Shown in pieces: positions 40,446-50,201 of a stretch of 64,000 bases of DNA (the stretch's first letter is position 1; each line of letters starts with the position of its first letter). The notes under the pieces were generated by a model, which saw nothing but the letters and a program-made list of their open reading frames with translations, was not told the origin of the DNA and did not search any database. Source of the stretch: Acetobacterium bakii (lineage in GTDB: Bacteria > Bacillota > Clostridia > Eubacteriales > Eubacteriaceae); assembly GCF_001263355.1 (NCBI RefSeq), contig NZ_LGYO01000008.1, forward strand, positions 130,632-194,631. Direction: 5' to 3'. The position numbers and the translations under genes were made by a program.

Positions 40446-43058
40446 ATGGATATGAATCTATTTACACAAAAGTCATTGGAAGCAATTAAAACTGCAGAGC
40501 TCATTGCCGGTGAAAACAATCATATGGAAATTGAACCCGAACATTTATTAATGGGACTTATTACCCAGGAAAATGGTATTGTAGGTCGGATTTTTGATCG
40601 GCTTGGAAAAAATTCACATACCATAGCTGAGGAACTCAGAAGAGAAATTGCCAAAAAACCCAGTGTCTCAGGCCCCGGTCGTGAACAGGGGAAGGTATAC
40701 ATCAGTACAGAAACAGATAAAGTGCTTAATGATTCTTACAAGGAAGCTAAAAAACTGGATGATCAATACATTTCAGTGGAATGCATTCTTTTGGCTTTAT
40801 ATAGCCTCGGCAAAAAATCAAAATCCGTAGAAATTCTGGAACGATATGGCATTGCGAAAAACGACATTTTAAATATTCTTAAAGAAGTACGTGGCGGACA
40901 GCGGGTGGTAAATGATCATCCCGAGGTCACCTATGAAGCTTTAAGCCAATACGGAAATGATTTGGTTCAGGATGCCAAGGATAATAAGCTTGATCCGGTT
41001 ATTGGCCGAGATGCCGAAATACGACATGCCATTCGGATTCTCAGTCGCAAAACAAAGAATAATCCAGTGCTGATTGGTGAACCCGGGGTTGGTAAAACCG
41101 CCATTGTTGAGGGTTTGGCCAAACGAATTGTTGAAGGAGATGTTCCCGAAGGATTAAAAGAAAAACGCATCATCTCTCTGGATTTAGCGGCTTTAGTTGC
41201 GGGTGCCAAATATCGCGGTGAATTTGAGGAACGTCTCAAAGCTGTTTTAAAGGAAGTAGTGGATAGCAACGGAGAAATTATTCTTTTTATTGATGAGCTG
41301 CATAATATCGTTGGCGCAGGAAAAACCGAAGGTGCCATGGATGCCGGTAATATGCTGAAGCCGCTGCTGGCAAGAGGCGAACTTCATTGTATCGGTGCCA
41401 CCACACTGGATGAATATAGGCAGTACATCGAAAAGGATGCCGCATTGGAACGGCGTTTCCAACCGGTCATGGTTGATGAACCCAGTGTCGAAGATACGAT
41501 TTCCATACTCCGTGGCTTAAAAGACACCTACGAACGCTTCCATGGGGTTCAGATTCTTGACACTGCCTTGGTGGCTGCCGCGACGCTGTCAAACCGATAT
41601 ATTTCTGATCGCTTCCTTCCGGATAAAGCCATTGACCTCATCGATGAGGCCTGCGCGAAAATTCGAACAGAAATGGACTCCATGCCAGAGGAAATGGATG
41701 AGGTCCGCCGTAAAATGATGCAGTTGGAAATTGAAGAAGTGGCACTTAAAAAAGAAAAAGATAAATTAAGCAAGGAACGTCTGGAACGGCTCCAAAAGGA
41801 ACTGGTGGAGTATCAGGAACGCTTCAATACCATGAGTATGCAGTGGGATAATGAGAAAAATTCAGCAGATACACTAAAATCACTTCAGGAGGAATTAAGC
41901 CAATTAAACCATGAACGGGATAAAGCGATCAGAGAGGGGGATTATCGAAAGGCCTCTGAATTGGAATACGGAAAGATTCCGGAAAAAACCGCAAAGCTTG
42001 AAGAACTTAAAATGAAAGCTGATGAAAAAGGCGATGAAAATAGTTTGAAACGTGAAAAAGTTACCGAAGAGGAAATTGCGGAAATTATTTCTGATTGGAC
42101 CAGTATCCCCTTAAGCAGATTGCTGTCTGGTGAACGCGAAAAGCTTTTGGGGCTGGAAGATATTCTTAGAGAACGTGTTATCGGTCAGGAAGAACCCATC
42201 GAAAAGGTTGTGGATGCTATCATTAGATCCCGGGCAGGCATTAAAAATCCCAAGAGTCCCATTGGTTCATTTTTGTTTCTGGGACCCACCGGGGTTGGAA
42301 AAACGGAACTGGCCAAAGCGGTAGCAGCAACACTTTTTGATTCTGAAGAAAACATGATCCGTATCGATATGAGTGAATACATGGAAAAATTCTCGGTATC
42401 CCGTTTAATCGGAGCACCTCCGGGTTATGTGGGCTATGAAGAAGGGGGACAGCTCACTGAATCGGTACGCCGTAAACCCTATTCGGTTATTCTCCTGGAT
42501 GAAATAGAAAAGGCCCATAAAGACGTCTTTAATATTCTTCTTCAGATTTTGGATGATGGACGAATTACTGATTCCCAGGGCCGCACCGTGGATTTCAAAA
42601 ATACTATTATCATCATGACCTCAAACATTGGCTCAGAGTATCTTTTAGAAGGAATTAATACCTCCGGTGAAATCACCAAAGAAACCGAAACCATTGTGAT
42701 GGATTTGCTGAAAAGTTATTTCCGGCCAGAGTTTCTCAATCGAATTGACGAAATCGTTCTGTATAAACCGTTGAGTAAAGCAGCCATTGCACAAATCATT
42801 GAGTTGCTGTTAAAAGATTTACAGAAACGGCTGGATGAACGTCGCATCACAATTTCCCTAACATCAGCTGCAAGGGAATCCATTGTAGAAAGAGGTTTTG
42901 ATCCTGCTTATGGAGCCAGACCGCTGAAACGTTATCTTCAAAAACACATTGAAACAATGATCGGAAAAGAAATCATCCGTGGAAACATTCATGAAGGTCA
43001 AACTTTATCCATTGATGTTAAGCCAAACGGTGATTTTTTCATCGGTGAAGAAGAATAA
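40446..43058 (+). CDS. clpB: ATP-dependent disaggregase ClpB
   Basis: Hexameric AAA+ chaperone that rescues aggregated proteins with DnaK, 870 aa. It has an N domain with two Clp repeats (~1-150), NBD1 Walker [10 protein letters not shown] (~210) and [10 protein letters not shown], a long coiled-coil M domain (~400-530) and NBD2 Walker [10 protein letters not shown] (~616). No ClpP-docking loop is evident. No CIRCE or CtsR box was found just upstream; an unknown 216-aa gene precedes it. Confidence 0.96.
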   Translation: MDMNLFTQKSLEAIKTAELIAGENNHMEIEPEHLLMGLITQENGIVGRIFDRLGKNSHTIAEELRREIAKKPSVSGPGREQGKVYISTETDKVLNDSYKEAKKLDDQYISVECILLALYSLGKKSKSVEILERYGIAKNDILNILKEVRGGQRVVNDHPEVTYEALSQYGNDLVQDAKDNKLDPVIGRDAEIRHAIRILSRKTKNNPVLIGEPGVGKTAIVEGLAKRIVEGDVPEGLKEKRIISLDLAALVAGAKYRGEFEERLKAVLKEVVDSNGEIILFIDELHNIVGAGKTEGAMDAGNMLKPLLARGELHCIGATTLDEYRQYIEKDAALERRFQPVMVDEPSVEDTISILRGLKDTYERFHGVQILDTALVAAATLSNRYISDRFLPDKAIDLIDEACAKIRTEMDSMPEEMDEVRRKMMQLEIEEVALKKEKDKLSKERLERLQKELVEYQERFNTMSMQWDNEKNSADTLKSLQEELSQLNHERDKAIREGDYRKASELEYGKIPEKTAKLEELKMKADEKGDENSLKREKVTEEEIAEIISDWTSIPLSRLLSGEREKLLGLEDILRERVIGQEEPIEKVVDAIIRSRAGIKNPKSPIGSFLFLGPTGVGKTELAKAVAATLFDSEENMIRIDMSEYMEKFSVSRLIGAPPGYVGYEEGGQLTESVRRKPYSVILLDEIEKAHKDVFNILLQILDDGRITDSQGRTVDFKNTIIIMTSNIGSEYLLEGINTSGEITKETETIVMDLLKSYFRPEFLNRIDEIVLYKPLSKAAIAQIIELLLKDLQKRLDERRITISLTSAARESIVERGFDPAYGARPLKRYLQKHIETMIGKEIIRGNIHEGQTLSIDVKPNGDFFIGEEE

Positions 43059-43205
43059 AGAAAGTGCTGAGAAATGGCGATAATTTCCATATTGGCGGCT
43101 AGAATTTACTAGTTTCAGGGATGCCGCATAGAAAGTTTATAAATATTAATCTGTTTGCAACAGTATTTTTTAGACAGTTAATCGTTCTTTTTCAGGTTGA
43201 TTTGA

Positions 43206-43211
43206 TATAAT
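43206..43211 (+). promoter_or_regulatory. gldA extended -10
   Basis: TATAAT preceded by TGA, 33 bases before the start at 43244; the -35 is weak. Confidence 0.5.
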
Positions 43212-43243
43212 AGAGAAAGAAAAAATATATTCGGAGGTAAAAA

Positions 43244-44341
43244 ATGCAAAAAATTATTATGTCTCCTAGCCGTTATGTTCAGGGTGCAGGGGAACTTGGG
43301 AAATTGCCGGAACATGTTGGAAAATTCGGAACCTCGGCTCTGGTATTAATGAGCGGAACAATGATGCGCACAAAATCCGATGAATTAAAAGCAAACTTTG
43401 AAGCCGCAGGGATAAAGTTTACATCCGAAAGATTTGGCGGCGAGTGTTCACTGGTTGAAGTTGCCCGACTCCGGGAAATTGTAAAGGCCAAGGGCTGTGA
43501 CGTTATTGTCGGTGTCGGCGGTGGAAAAACCCTTGATACCGCTAAAGCAACCGCCCATTATGAAAAATTACCGGTTGTGATTGCTCCATCCATTGCTTCT
43601 ACCGATGCCCCTTGCTCAGCACTTTCAGTGCTTTACACCGAAGAGGGGGTTTTTGATCAATATTTGGTTCTTCCTAAAAATCCGGAAATTGTTATTATGG
43701 ATACCGATATTATTAAGGCAGCTCCGGTTCGTCTTTTTGTTTCCGGAATGGGGGATGCTCTGGCAACCTATTTTGAGGCTCAGGCCACCGTTGATTCCAA
43801 CGGAACAACTATGTCTGGTGCTCATCCCACCCGATCGGCTTTGGCGTTGGCCCGTTTATGTTATGATATCCTCATCGAAGATGGCTTAAAAGCAAAACTT
43901 GCTGTTGAAGCAGTATGCTGTACTCCGGCTGTTGAGAATGTAATTGAAGCCAATACATACCTCAGTGGTGTTGGCTTTGAAAGTGGTGGTTTGGCAGCAT
44001 GTCATGCAATCCATAATGGGTTAACGGTCCTAACCGAATGTCATCACATGTATCATGGCGAAAAAGTCGCCTTTGGAACCCTAGTTCAATTAGTAATGGA
44101 AAATCGATCCATGAATGATATCGAAGAAGTCATTGATTTCTGTCTTTCTGTTGGATTGCCAATCACCCTTGGAGAATTGGGCTGCACCGAAGTGACACCT
44201 GAAAAGATTATGGCTGTTGCCGTTGCTGCTGCTGATCCCGCAGAAACCATTCACAACATGCCTTTTGATGTTGATGCCGATACGGTGTATGCTGCCATCA
44301 TGGCGGCCGATGCGCTCGGACGTTTGTATCTGGGTGAATAA
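43244..44341 (+). CDS. gldA: Glycerol dehydrogenase (iron/zinc alcohol dehydrogenase family)
   Basis: 365-aa NAD-dependent enzyme oxidising glycerol or small diols. The NAD loop GVGGGKTLDTAK (~92) and metal ligands in SGMGDALATYFE (~170), CHAIHNGL (~255) and MYHGEKVAFG (~272) are present. GGAGG precedes the ATG. No dihydroxyacetone kinase is nearby, so other 1,2-diol substrates are possible. Confidence 0.92.
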   Translation: MQKIIMSPSRYVQGAGELGKLPEHVGKFGTSALVLMSGTMMRTKSDELKANFEAAGIKFTSERFGGECSLVEVARLREIVKAKGCDVIVGVGGGKTLDTAKATAHYEKLPVVIAPSIASTDAPCSALSVLYTEEGVFDQYLVLPKNPEIVIMDTDIIKAAPVRLFVSGMGDALATYFEAQATVDSNGTTMSGAHPTRSALALARLCYDILIEDGLKAKLAVEAVCCTPAVENVIEANTYLSGVGFESGGLAACHAIHNGLTVLTECHHMYHGEKVAFGTLVQLVMENRSMNDIEEVIDFCLSVGLPITLGELGCTEVTPEKIMAVAVAAADPAETIHNMPFDVDADTVYAAIMAADALGRLYLGE

Positions 44342-44381
44342 TTATTTTTGAATAAGGTGATGTTATTTTGCCTATTCCATC

Positions 44382-44409
44382 AAACCGGAGCGTAAGCTCC
44401 GGTTTTTTT
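44382..44409 (+). terminator. gldA terminator
   Basis: AAACCGGAGC / GCTCCGGTTT with loop GTAA and T-run. Confidence 0.88.
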
Positions 44410-44501
44410 GTGCCTAAAGGCAATGAGCCAAAGAATTGATTGGACTGACCAGGGACTGCCTGAAAAATTGAATAACCCTATAATAGCATTTATTAAAATT
44501 G

Positions 44502-44530
44502 TTGCAATAGTTTTGATTGGAGATTAAAAT
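44502..44530 (+). promoter_or_regulatory. MATE gene promoter
   Basis: TTGCAA at 44502-44507, 17-base spacer, TAAAAT at 44525-44530. Confidence 0.7.
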
Positions 44531-44586
44531 AATGTGATATAGACGTTTGAAAATAATTATGAATCGGCGAAAATTAAGGGGGACTT

Positions 44587-45951
44587 ATGGAAAATATACT
44601 GAAAAATGACAGTCAGCTTTTTTATAAAAACCTTATTACCATAGGAATACCCATAGCCATGCAGCAACTAGTGGGAACTGCCCTCAATATGATTGACACG
44701 GTCATGATTGGTTCTCTCAGAGAAGAGGCTATAGCCGCTGTGAGTATTGCAAATCGCTGGTTCTTTCTTTATGTTGTTTGCCTCTTTGGGATTTATAGCG
44801 GCATGTCTATTTTTACATCTCAGTATTGGGGCGTTTGTGATATAAAAAACATTCGGCGCATTCTGGGAATGGCTTTAACCATTGGAATGGCTGTCGGAAG
44901 TTTTTTTTGTCTGGTAGCTGTTTTTTTTCCGGTTCAGCTCATGTCACTGTTTATTCAGGATCCTATAGTAATCCAGTATGGGGTTGAGTACCTTCAAATC
45001 ATTGGAATTACCTACTTTTTAAGTGCTGTGAGCTTTGCTTTTACATACGTCAGCCGATCGGTGCATCGGACAAAAATACCGATGGTTGCAAGTGTCGTGG
45101 CTTTGTCCATCAATACCTGCTTCAATTATTTATTAATTTACGGAAAATTCGGATTTCCTGAACTAGGGGTTCAGGGTGCGGCGTTGGCAACGGTATTGTC
45201 TAGGATTATCGAAATAGTCTTAATGCTTTTCTTTATTTATAAAGGGCCCCGTCAACACCCATTGGCAGCGAGTGTGAAAGAACTGGTTGACTGGGATTTT
45301 AAACGATTAAAGGAAATACTTAAGAAGGGCGTTCCGGTATTCGTTAATGATAGTCTTTGGGCTTTGGGAAATACCGTATTCTATATTGCATTCGGCTATT
45401 TAGGTGCGGCTTCCATTGCGGCAATTCAGATTGCCTTTATCTTGTCAGATGGTTTCTGGGCATTTTTTATTGGTGTGGGATCTGCTTCATCTGTGATTGT
45501 GGGAAATGAAATCGGTCGAAATCAGTTTGACCTGGCCTGGAAATTATCCCTGCGGCTGATTAAAATATCCTGCGTTCTTTCAATTATAGCAACAGTTTTT
45601 ATGATCCTGCTGATGAAACCGATAGGAGCGCTTTATAATATTACCCCGGAGACAAAAATTCTGCTGGAACGCTCGATTTTTGTTATTGCCATTTATCTTT
45701 TACCCAGGAACATTAATTATCTTTTGAATGTCGGTATTTTAAGATCCGGAGGCGACTCCAAATATGCGATGCTTTTGGATGTGATAATGGTTTGGGGAAT
45801 AGCGGTGCCTTTAGCATTTATATCAGTTTTAGTTTGGAAGTTGCCTATTTATTGGGTGATTGCGATTGTGTATGCTCAAGAGCTCATCAAGATTCTTTTC
45901 CTGATCCATCGTTATCAAACTAAAAAATGGCTGAAGAATATCATTGTTTAA
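44587..45951 (+). CDS. MATE family efflux transporter
   Basis: Cation-coupled multidrug/toxin exporter, 454 aa with about 12 membrane helices. The N-terminal half begins IGIPIAMQQLVGTALNMIDTV, typical of NorM/DinF relatives. GGGGGA precedes the ATG. Substrate unknown. It converges with the aldo/keto reductase gene, with only about 80 bases between the stop codons. Confidence 0.9.
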   Translation: MENILKNDSQLFYKNLITIGIPIAMQQLVGTALNMIDTVMIGSLREEAIAAVSIANRWFFLYVVCLFGIYSGMSIFTSQYWGVCDIKNIRRILGMALTIGMAVGSFFCLVAVFFPVQLMSLFIQDPIVIQYGVEYLQIIGITYFLSAVSFAFTYVSRSVHRTKIPMVASVVALSINTCFNYLLIYGKFGFPELGVQGAALATVLSRIIEIVLMLFFIYKGPRQHPLAASVKELVDWDFKRLKEILKKGVPVFVNDSLWALGNTVFYIAFGYLGAASIAAIQIAFILSDGFWAFFIGVGSASSVIVGNEIGRNQFDLAWKLSLRLIKISCVLSIIATVFMILLMKPIGALYNITPETKILLERSIFVIAIYLLPRNINYLLNVGILRSGGDSKYAMLLDVIMVWGIAVPLAFISVLVWKLPIYWVIAIVYAQELIKILFLIHRYQTKKWLKNIIV

Positions 45952-46032
45952 CGAAATATTTAACAATAAAACCCCAATGTTCGGGTATTCATTTAAGAAT
46001 ACTGGGAACTTTGAGGTTTATGGGTTTGGGCG

Positions 46033-47064
46033 TTATTTTTTATGTAAAATTAGGGGATCAAAAAGTTCCCGGGTTTTTTTCAACATGTCGCGAATGGGAA
46101 GGTCATATGGACATTTAGGCTCGCACTCCCCACATTCAATACAATCCGAAGCATTGGAAGCAAAGCTGTTATAACGGTCCAGGGCCCATTCTTCCAGGTT
46201 GTAGCGGCGGTAATAACCTTCCACTATAAACTGCATGGGAATATCGATGCCCTGAGGACAGGGAGCACAGTAGCCGCACCGACGGCAAAAGGTTTTACCC
46301 AGAGCATTGGCATCGGCTTCAAGGATATGACGCTCCTCGTCATCTAATGGGGTGAAGTTTTTACCGACTGATGTATTGGCAAGAACCTGCTTTACCGAAT
46401 CCATTCCCGGAATCAACGTCGAAATGTTCGGGTTTTCAGCCACCCAGCGAAGGGCATAGTTAGAATGGATAAAGGCTCCACCGGCCAGGGGCTTCATGAC
46501 AATAACGCCGACATTCTTTGCCTTCGCTTTTTCAAAAAGCGGGGCTCCGCGATTTTCGACAATATTATAGGGAAATTGAATGGTTTCAAATTTCTCCTCA
46601 TTCAAAGCGTGATCCAGAACCTCGTAGCTGTGCGAGGTAATACCAATATGTTTAATCAAACCTTTTTCTTTACAGGCAACCAGGGCAGCGTAGCCACCAG
46701 TAGGTGCCATAATTTTTTCATAGGCTTCCATTGTGCTACAATTGTGGAACTGATAAAGGTCAATAAAGGTTGTTTGCAATTCACTAAGACTGCGTTGTAC
46801 ATCAGCCATTACGTCATCATAGGTGATCTTTGGGGTTTTTGTGGCAAGGTAAAAGTTTTCTCGGCCCCATTCCTTCAGGGCTTCACCCAACATTTCTTCA
46901 CTGTTGGTATAAGCTCTGGCAGTGTCAATGAAGTTCACGCCCTCTGCAACAAGATTCTCGATAATTTCATCAACATCCCATTGGTTGCATCGTTGAATCG
47001 GAATACCACCAAACCCAATAAGAGAAACTTCTAAACCGGTTTTTCCGAGTGTTCGCTTTTTCAT
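46033..47064 (-). CDS. Aldo/keto reductase with C-terminal 4Fe-4S ferredoxin domain
   Basis: 343 aa. The start at 47064 (MKKRTLGKTG) has GAAGAGGTGG upstream on the minus strand. An aldo/keto reductase barrel fills ~1-265 (GFGGIPIQR, FIDTARAYTNSE with catalytic Asp/Tyr). A di-cluster domain follows (CRRCGYCAPCPQGI ~273, CIECGECEPKCPYDLPI ~320). This fused type is common in anaerobes and may take electrons from ferredoxin; substrate unknown. Confidence 0.9.
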   Translation of the reverse strand: MKKRTLGKTGLEVSLIGFGGIPIQRCNQWDVDEIIENLVAEGVNFIDTARAYTNSEEMLGEALKEWGRENFYLATKTPKITYDDVMADVQRSLSELQTTFIDLYQFHNCSTMEAYEKIMAPTGGYAALVACKEKGLIKHIGITSHSYEVLDHALNEEKFETIQFPYNIVENRGAPLFEKAKAKNVGVIVMKPLAGGAFIHSNYALRWVAENPNISTLIPGMDSVKQVLANTSVGKNFTPLDDEERHILEADANALGKTFCRRCGYCAPCPQGIDIPMQFIVEGYYRRYNLEEWALDRYNSFASNASDCIECGECEPKCPYDLPIRDMLKKTRELFDPLILHKK

Positions 47065-47250
47065 ATTCCACCTCTTCATTTCTCAAGTTATTGCTCATTC
47101 TAACACATAGAAAGTAAAAAGTCATCAAAAATGGAGTCATTCATTGGCAATGGATACTGCCATTTCATTTCTGATGCGGCAGAAAGATTTATGATAAAAA
47201 TAAGGGGTGATTTATTCAATTGGCTACTGGAGAATCAACAATGGCTGTGC

Positions 47251-47256
47251 TATAAT
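47251..47256 (+). promoter_or_regulatory. rodA extended -10
   Basis: TATAAT preceded by TGC, 33 bases before the ATG at 47289. Confidence 0.5.
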
Positions 47257-47288
47257 AGGAACACTAAGAATACATCGGGAGGATGTGA

Positions 47289-48407
47289 ATGCTATTAAAA
47301 AACGACTACAAAAATTTAGATTATGGCTTGATCATCTCGGTTTTAATACTTTTCATCATTGGGATGATTGCGATCTTCACCGCAACCAATGTGGACAGTG
47401 TAGCCAACACAGGATCTGAAAAATATATTATAAAACAGAGTATTTCTTTTGTTATTGGGTGTATCATTATATTTTTTTTGATCAAAAGCGATTATAATTT
47501 TTTTGCTGATCATTGGAAGTGGATTTATGGAATTTCAATTTTCGTATTATTGATTGTATTTATCCCCGGGGTGGGAACAACTAATATGGGGACGACGGGA
47601 TGGATTAACCTGGGTTTCTTTGAGGTTCAAACATCTGAAATTGCAAAAATTGGTTTTATCCTATCTTTTGCAAAAGTTTTGGAGCTTCGCTTTGATCGCT
47701 TGGATTGTGCCGAAGACCTCTTGGTCCCCGTTGCATTTATTTTACCTCCGGCACTGCTGATGATGCTCCAACCGGACTTTGGCCAGGCACTGGTTATATT
47801 GATTATTGCTTTGGGGATGCTTTTTGTGGCAGGATTCAACATTCGATATTTCTATGGGCTCATACTCTTTTCATTCATAGCAGTTCCAACCGCCTGGTTT
47901 TTTGCTTTTGATTATCAAAAAGAAAGGATTCTTTCTTTTTTAAACCCTGAGTTGGATCCACTGGGAACGGGATATCATGCCATCCAATCAAAAATTACCA
48001 TTGGTTCGGGAGAGCTTTTTGGAAGAGGCCTCAATACCGAGGGCACCATGACAAAGCTTGATTTTCTTCCGGCTCAATGGACGGATTTTATATTTTCAGT
48101 TATCAGTGAAACGGTTGGATTTATTGGAGCGGCTTTTGTTGTGCTATTGTTTTTGTTTTTAATGTTACGTTTATTACGAAGTGCCAAAGCTGCCCGGGAC
48201 ATGTATGGAACTCTGGTGATTTTCGGGGTATTCTTTATGTTTTTGTTCCAGATTACCGAAAACATTGGGATGACCATTGGTTTATTGCCGATTACCGGCA
48301 TCACTCTTCCATTCATCAGTTATGGCGGAAGTTCTCTGATCATCAACATGACAGCCATTGGGTTTGTGTTAAACATTTATATGCGGCGTTTGGATGTACG
48401 ATTTTGA
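47289..48407 (+). CDS. rodA: SEDS family peptidoglycan polymerase RodA/FtsW
   Basis: 372-aa polytopic membrane glycosyltransferase (~10 helices) that polymerises lipid II for cell elongation or division. SEDS motifs include LQPDFGQALV (~158), SKITIGSGELFGRG (~235) and ITGITLPFISYGGSS (~340). The short N-terminus and overall length favour RodA over FtsW. It is transcribed with pgi 34 bases downstream. Confidence 0.9.
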   Translation: MLLKNDYKNLDYGLIISVLILFIIGMIAIFTATNVDSVANTGSEKYIIKQSISFVIGCIIIFFLIKSDYNFFADHWKWIYGISIFVLLIVFIPGVGTTNMGTTGWINLGFFEVQTSEIAKIGFILSFAKVLELRFDRLDCAEDLLVPVAFILPPALLMMLQPDFGQALVILIIALGMLFVAGFNIRYFYGLILFSFIAVPTAWFFAFDYQKERILSFLNPELDPLGTGYHAIQSKITIGSGELFGRGLNTEGTMTKLDFLPAQWTDFIFSVISETVGFIGAAFVVLLFLFLMLRLLRSAKAARDMYGTLVIFGVFFMFLFQITENIGMTIGLLPITGITLPFISYGGSSLIINMTAIGFVLNIYMRRLDVRF

Positions 48408-48441
48408 CAGTGTACGATTCGATTTAGAAAGGTAAGGTAGT

Positions 48442-49782
48442 ATGATGAGTATTCGTTTTGACCTCTCTTATGCAAATATTAATCCCAGTGAATTTGAAAA
48501 TCGCTTTGAACAACTGGCTTTAGCCAATGAGGAACTCATGGCGAAAACTGGGATTGGGAATGATTTTCTTGGTTGGGTAGATTATCCTATTAATTATGAT
48601 AAAGCTGAATATGCCCGGATTAAAAAGGCTGCCATTAAAATTCAGGACACCTGCGACGCCTTGGTCATTATTGGTATCGGCGGATCATACCTGGGATCCA
48701 AAGCAGTTATTTCTGCTTTAACCAGTCCTTTTTTCAATGAGGAACCACGTTCGAAAAGAAAGGCACCAAAAATTTATTTTGCCGGACAAAATCTTAGCGG
48801 TAAATATCTGGAAAAGCTGTTAGAACTTTTAAAGGATCAGGACATCTGTGTCAATGTTATTTCAAAATCGGGAACCACCACCGAACCAGCCATTGCTTTC
48901 CGGTTTTTCAAGAAGTTTATGGAAGAAAAATATGGAAAAGATGGCGCCAGGGACCGTATCTTTGTGACCACCGATAAATCAGCAGGCGCCTTGAAATTTA
49001 TGGCCGATGAAGAAGGCTATGAAAACTTTGTTATTCCCGATGATATTGGCGGCCGCTATTCGGTTTACACAGCTGTGGGACTGCTTCCCATTGCCGCTGC
49101 GGGCATTGATATCGATGCTTTAATGGCCGGTGGAAAAGCTGGATATGAAGAGTATAAAAATCCGAAAGTTGATAAAAATCCCTGTTATCAATATGCATTG
49201 TACCGTAATGTGCTGTATAATCGCGGGAAAAGCATTGAAATTTTAGTGGATTATGACCCCAGTCTGGAATACATCGGAGAATGGTGGAAACAGCTTTTTG
49301 GTGAAAGTGATGGGAAAGACGGGAAGGGATTATTCCCATCCGCGGTACATTTTTCCACGGATCTTCATTCCATGGGACAAATGATTCAGGACGGCCCTAA
49401 AAATCATTTTGAAACCGTTCTTGTCATTGATGAAGATCAATCTTCGATTAAAGTTTTTCATGATGACGCAAACCTGGAAGGTCTGAATTACCTGAATGCC
49501 TGGGAAATTGATGCGATTAATGAAAAAGCCTTTATGGGAACACTTTTAGCACATGTGGATGGTGGTGTTCCCAATGGCATCATTCATCTTAAAAAACTTG
49601 ATGCCTTTAATATTGGAAAATTAATCTACTTCTTTGAAAAAGCCTGTGGTCTTAATGGCTACCTTATGGGGGTTAATCCCTTTGATCAGCCAGGGGTTGA
49701 AGCCTATAAGAAAAATATGTTTGCACTTCTGCATAAACCCGGTTATGAGGCCCTGACCACAGAGCTCGAAGAACGCTTATAA
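48442..49782 (+). CDS. pgi: Glucose-6-phosphate isomerase
   Basis: Interconverts glucose-6-phosphate and fructose-6-phosphate; 446 aa, the Bacillota length. IGIGGSYLGSKA (~78), ISKSGTTTEPA (~143), DIGGRYSVYTAVGLLP (~200) and QPGVEAYK near the C-terminus are intact. The first two codons are both ATG. It ends at the composite terminator/repeat locus C. Confidence 0.97.
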   Translation: MMSIRFDLSYANINPSEFENRFEQLALANEELMAKTGIGNDFLGWVDYPINYDKAEYARIKKAAIKIQDTCDALVIIGIGGSYLGSKAVISALTSPFFNEEPRSKRKAPKIYFAGQNLSGKYLEKLLELLKDQDICVNVISKSGTTTEPAIAFRFFKKFMEEKYGKDGARDRIFVTTDKSAGALKFMADEEGYENFVIPDDIGGRYSVYTAVGLLPIAAAGIDIDALMAGGKAGYEEYKNPKVDKNPCYQYALYRNVLYNRGKSIEILVDYDPSLEYIGEWWKQLFGESDGKDGKGLFPSAVHFSTDLHSMGQMIQDGPKNHFETVLVIDEDQSSIKVFHDDANLEGLNYLNAWEIDAINEKAFMGTLLAHVDGGVPNGIIHLKKLDAFNIGKLIYFFEKACGLNGYLMGVNPFDQPGVEAYKKNMFALLHKPGYEALTTELEERL

Positions 49783-49840
49783 TCGGAATAGGATTTTATG
49801 ACCATAAAGGTTAAAACTGAATAGCACCATCAACAAATTG

Positions 49841-49861
49841 AAGCGACCGTAATGGTCGCTT
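49841..49861 (+). terminator. Proximal pgi stem-loop copy (no U-tract)
   Basis: AAGCGACC-GTAAT-GGTCGCTT. It abuts the left end of repeat copy C and is repeated with one mismatch at 50009-50029. No T-run follows it. Confidence 0.85.
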
Positions 49862-50008
49862 CAGACTGTAGACAAATTAAAAAAGTAAGTTTTGGGGACA
49901 ATGGTAACATCATGTTGTCTGCATCATGGCGAACAGGCGATAGCCTGTACGATCATGCAGCAGACAACGATTTACCATTGTCCCCAGGACGAGTTTGTCG
50001 ACAAACTC
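49862..50008 (+). repeat. Palindromic element copy C (best full-length copy)
   Basis: 147-base forward copy. Left end CAGACTGTAGACAAA, spacer AAAAAAGTAAG, core 49889-49990, right end GAGTTTGTC-GACAAACTC (itself a palindrome). Core stems: outer ACAATGGTAA / TTACCATTGT with GGGGAC ends, inner GTTGTCTGC / GCAGACAAC, loop AT/CA, CATG / CATG, apical ACAGGC / GCCTGT. Both ends abut copies of the pgi hairpin. Confidence 0.92.
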
Positions 50009-50035
50009 AAGCGACCGTAAGGGTCGCTTTTTTTA
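50009..50035 (+). terminator. Distal pgi terminator copy with U-tract
   Basis: AAGCGACC-GTAAG-GGTCGCTT followed by TTTTTT; the working terminator after the repeat. Confidence 0.9.
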
Positions 50036-50109
50036 TGGCATTGTTCGATAAATCGGGTGGTTTAGAAAAAATGTTTAAAATATAATTCTCTTTTCAATTT
50101 AAACTATAG

Positions 50110-50115
50110 TATAAT
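50110..50115 (+). promoter_or_regulatory. Probable TerB-module promoter -10
   Basis: TATAAT about 90 bases before the first module gene. A second TATAAT lies at 50081-50086. The -35 elements are weak. Confidence 0.5.
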
Positions 50116-50201
50116 AAGAGATTGAGAATGAACATGCAAAATTCAAAAGGCCTCTTTGAATAAATATCAGAAGAAGGTTATCAAAAAAAGGAAAGAATCA
50201 A

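Noticed and set aside
49883-50034. CRISPR array or ordinary terminator explanation for the palindromes
   Set aside because: Copies are dispersed, with no regular spacers; each is ~140 bases with inverted ends and a core longer than a terminator needs.
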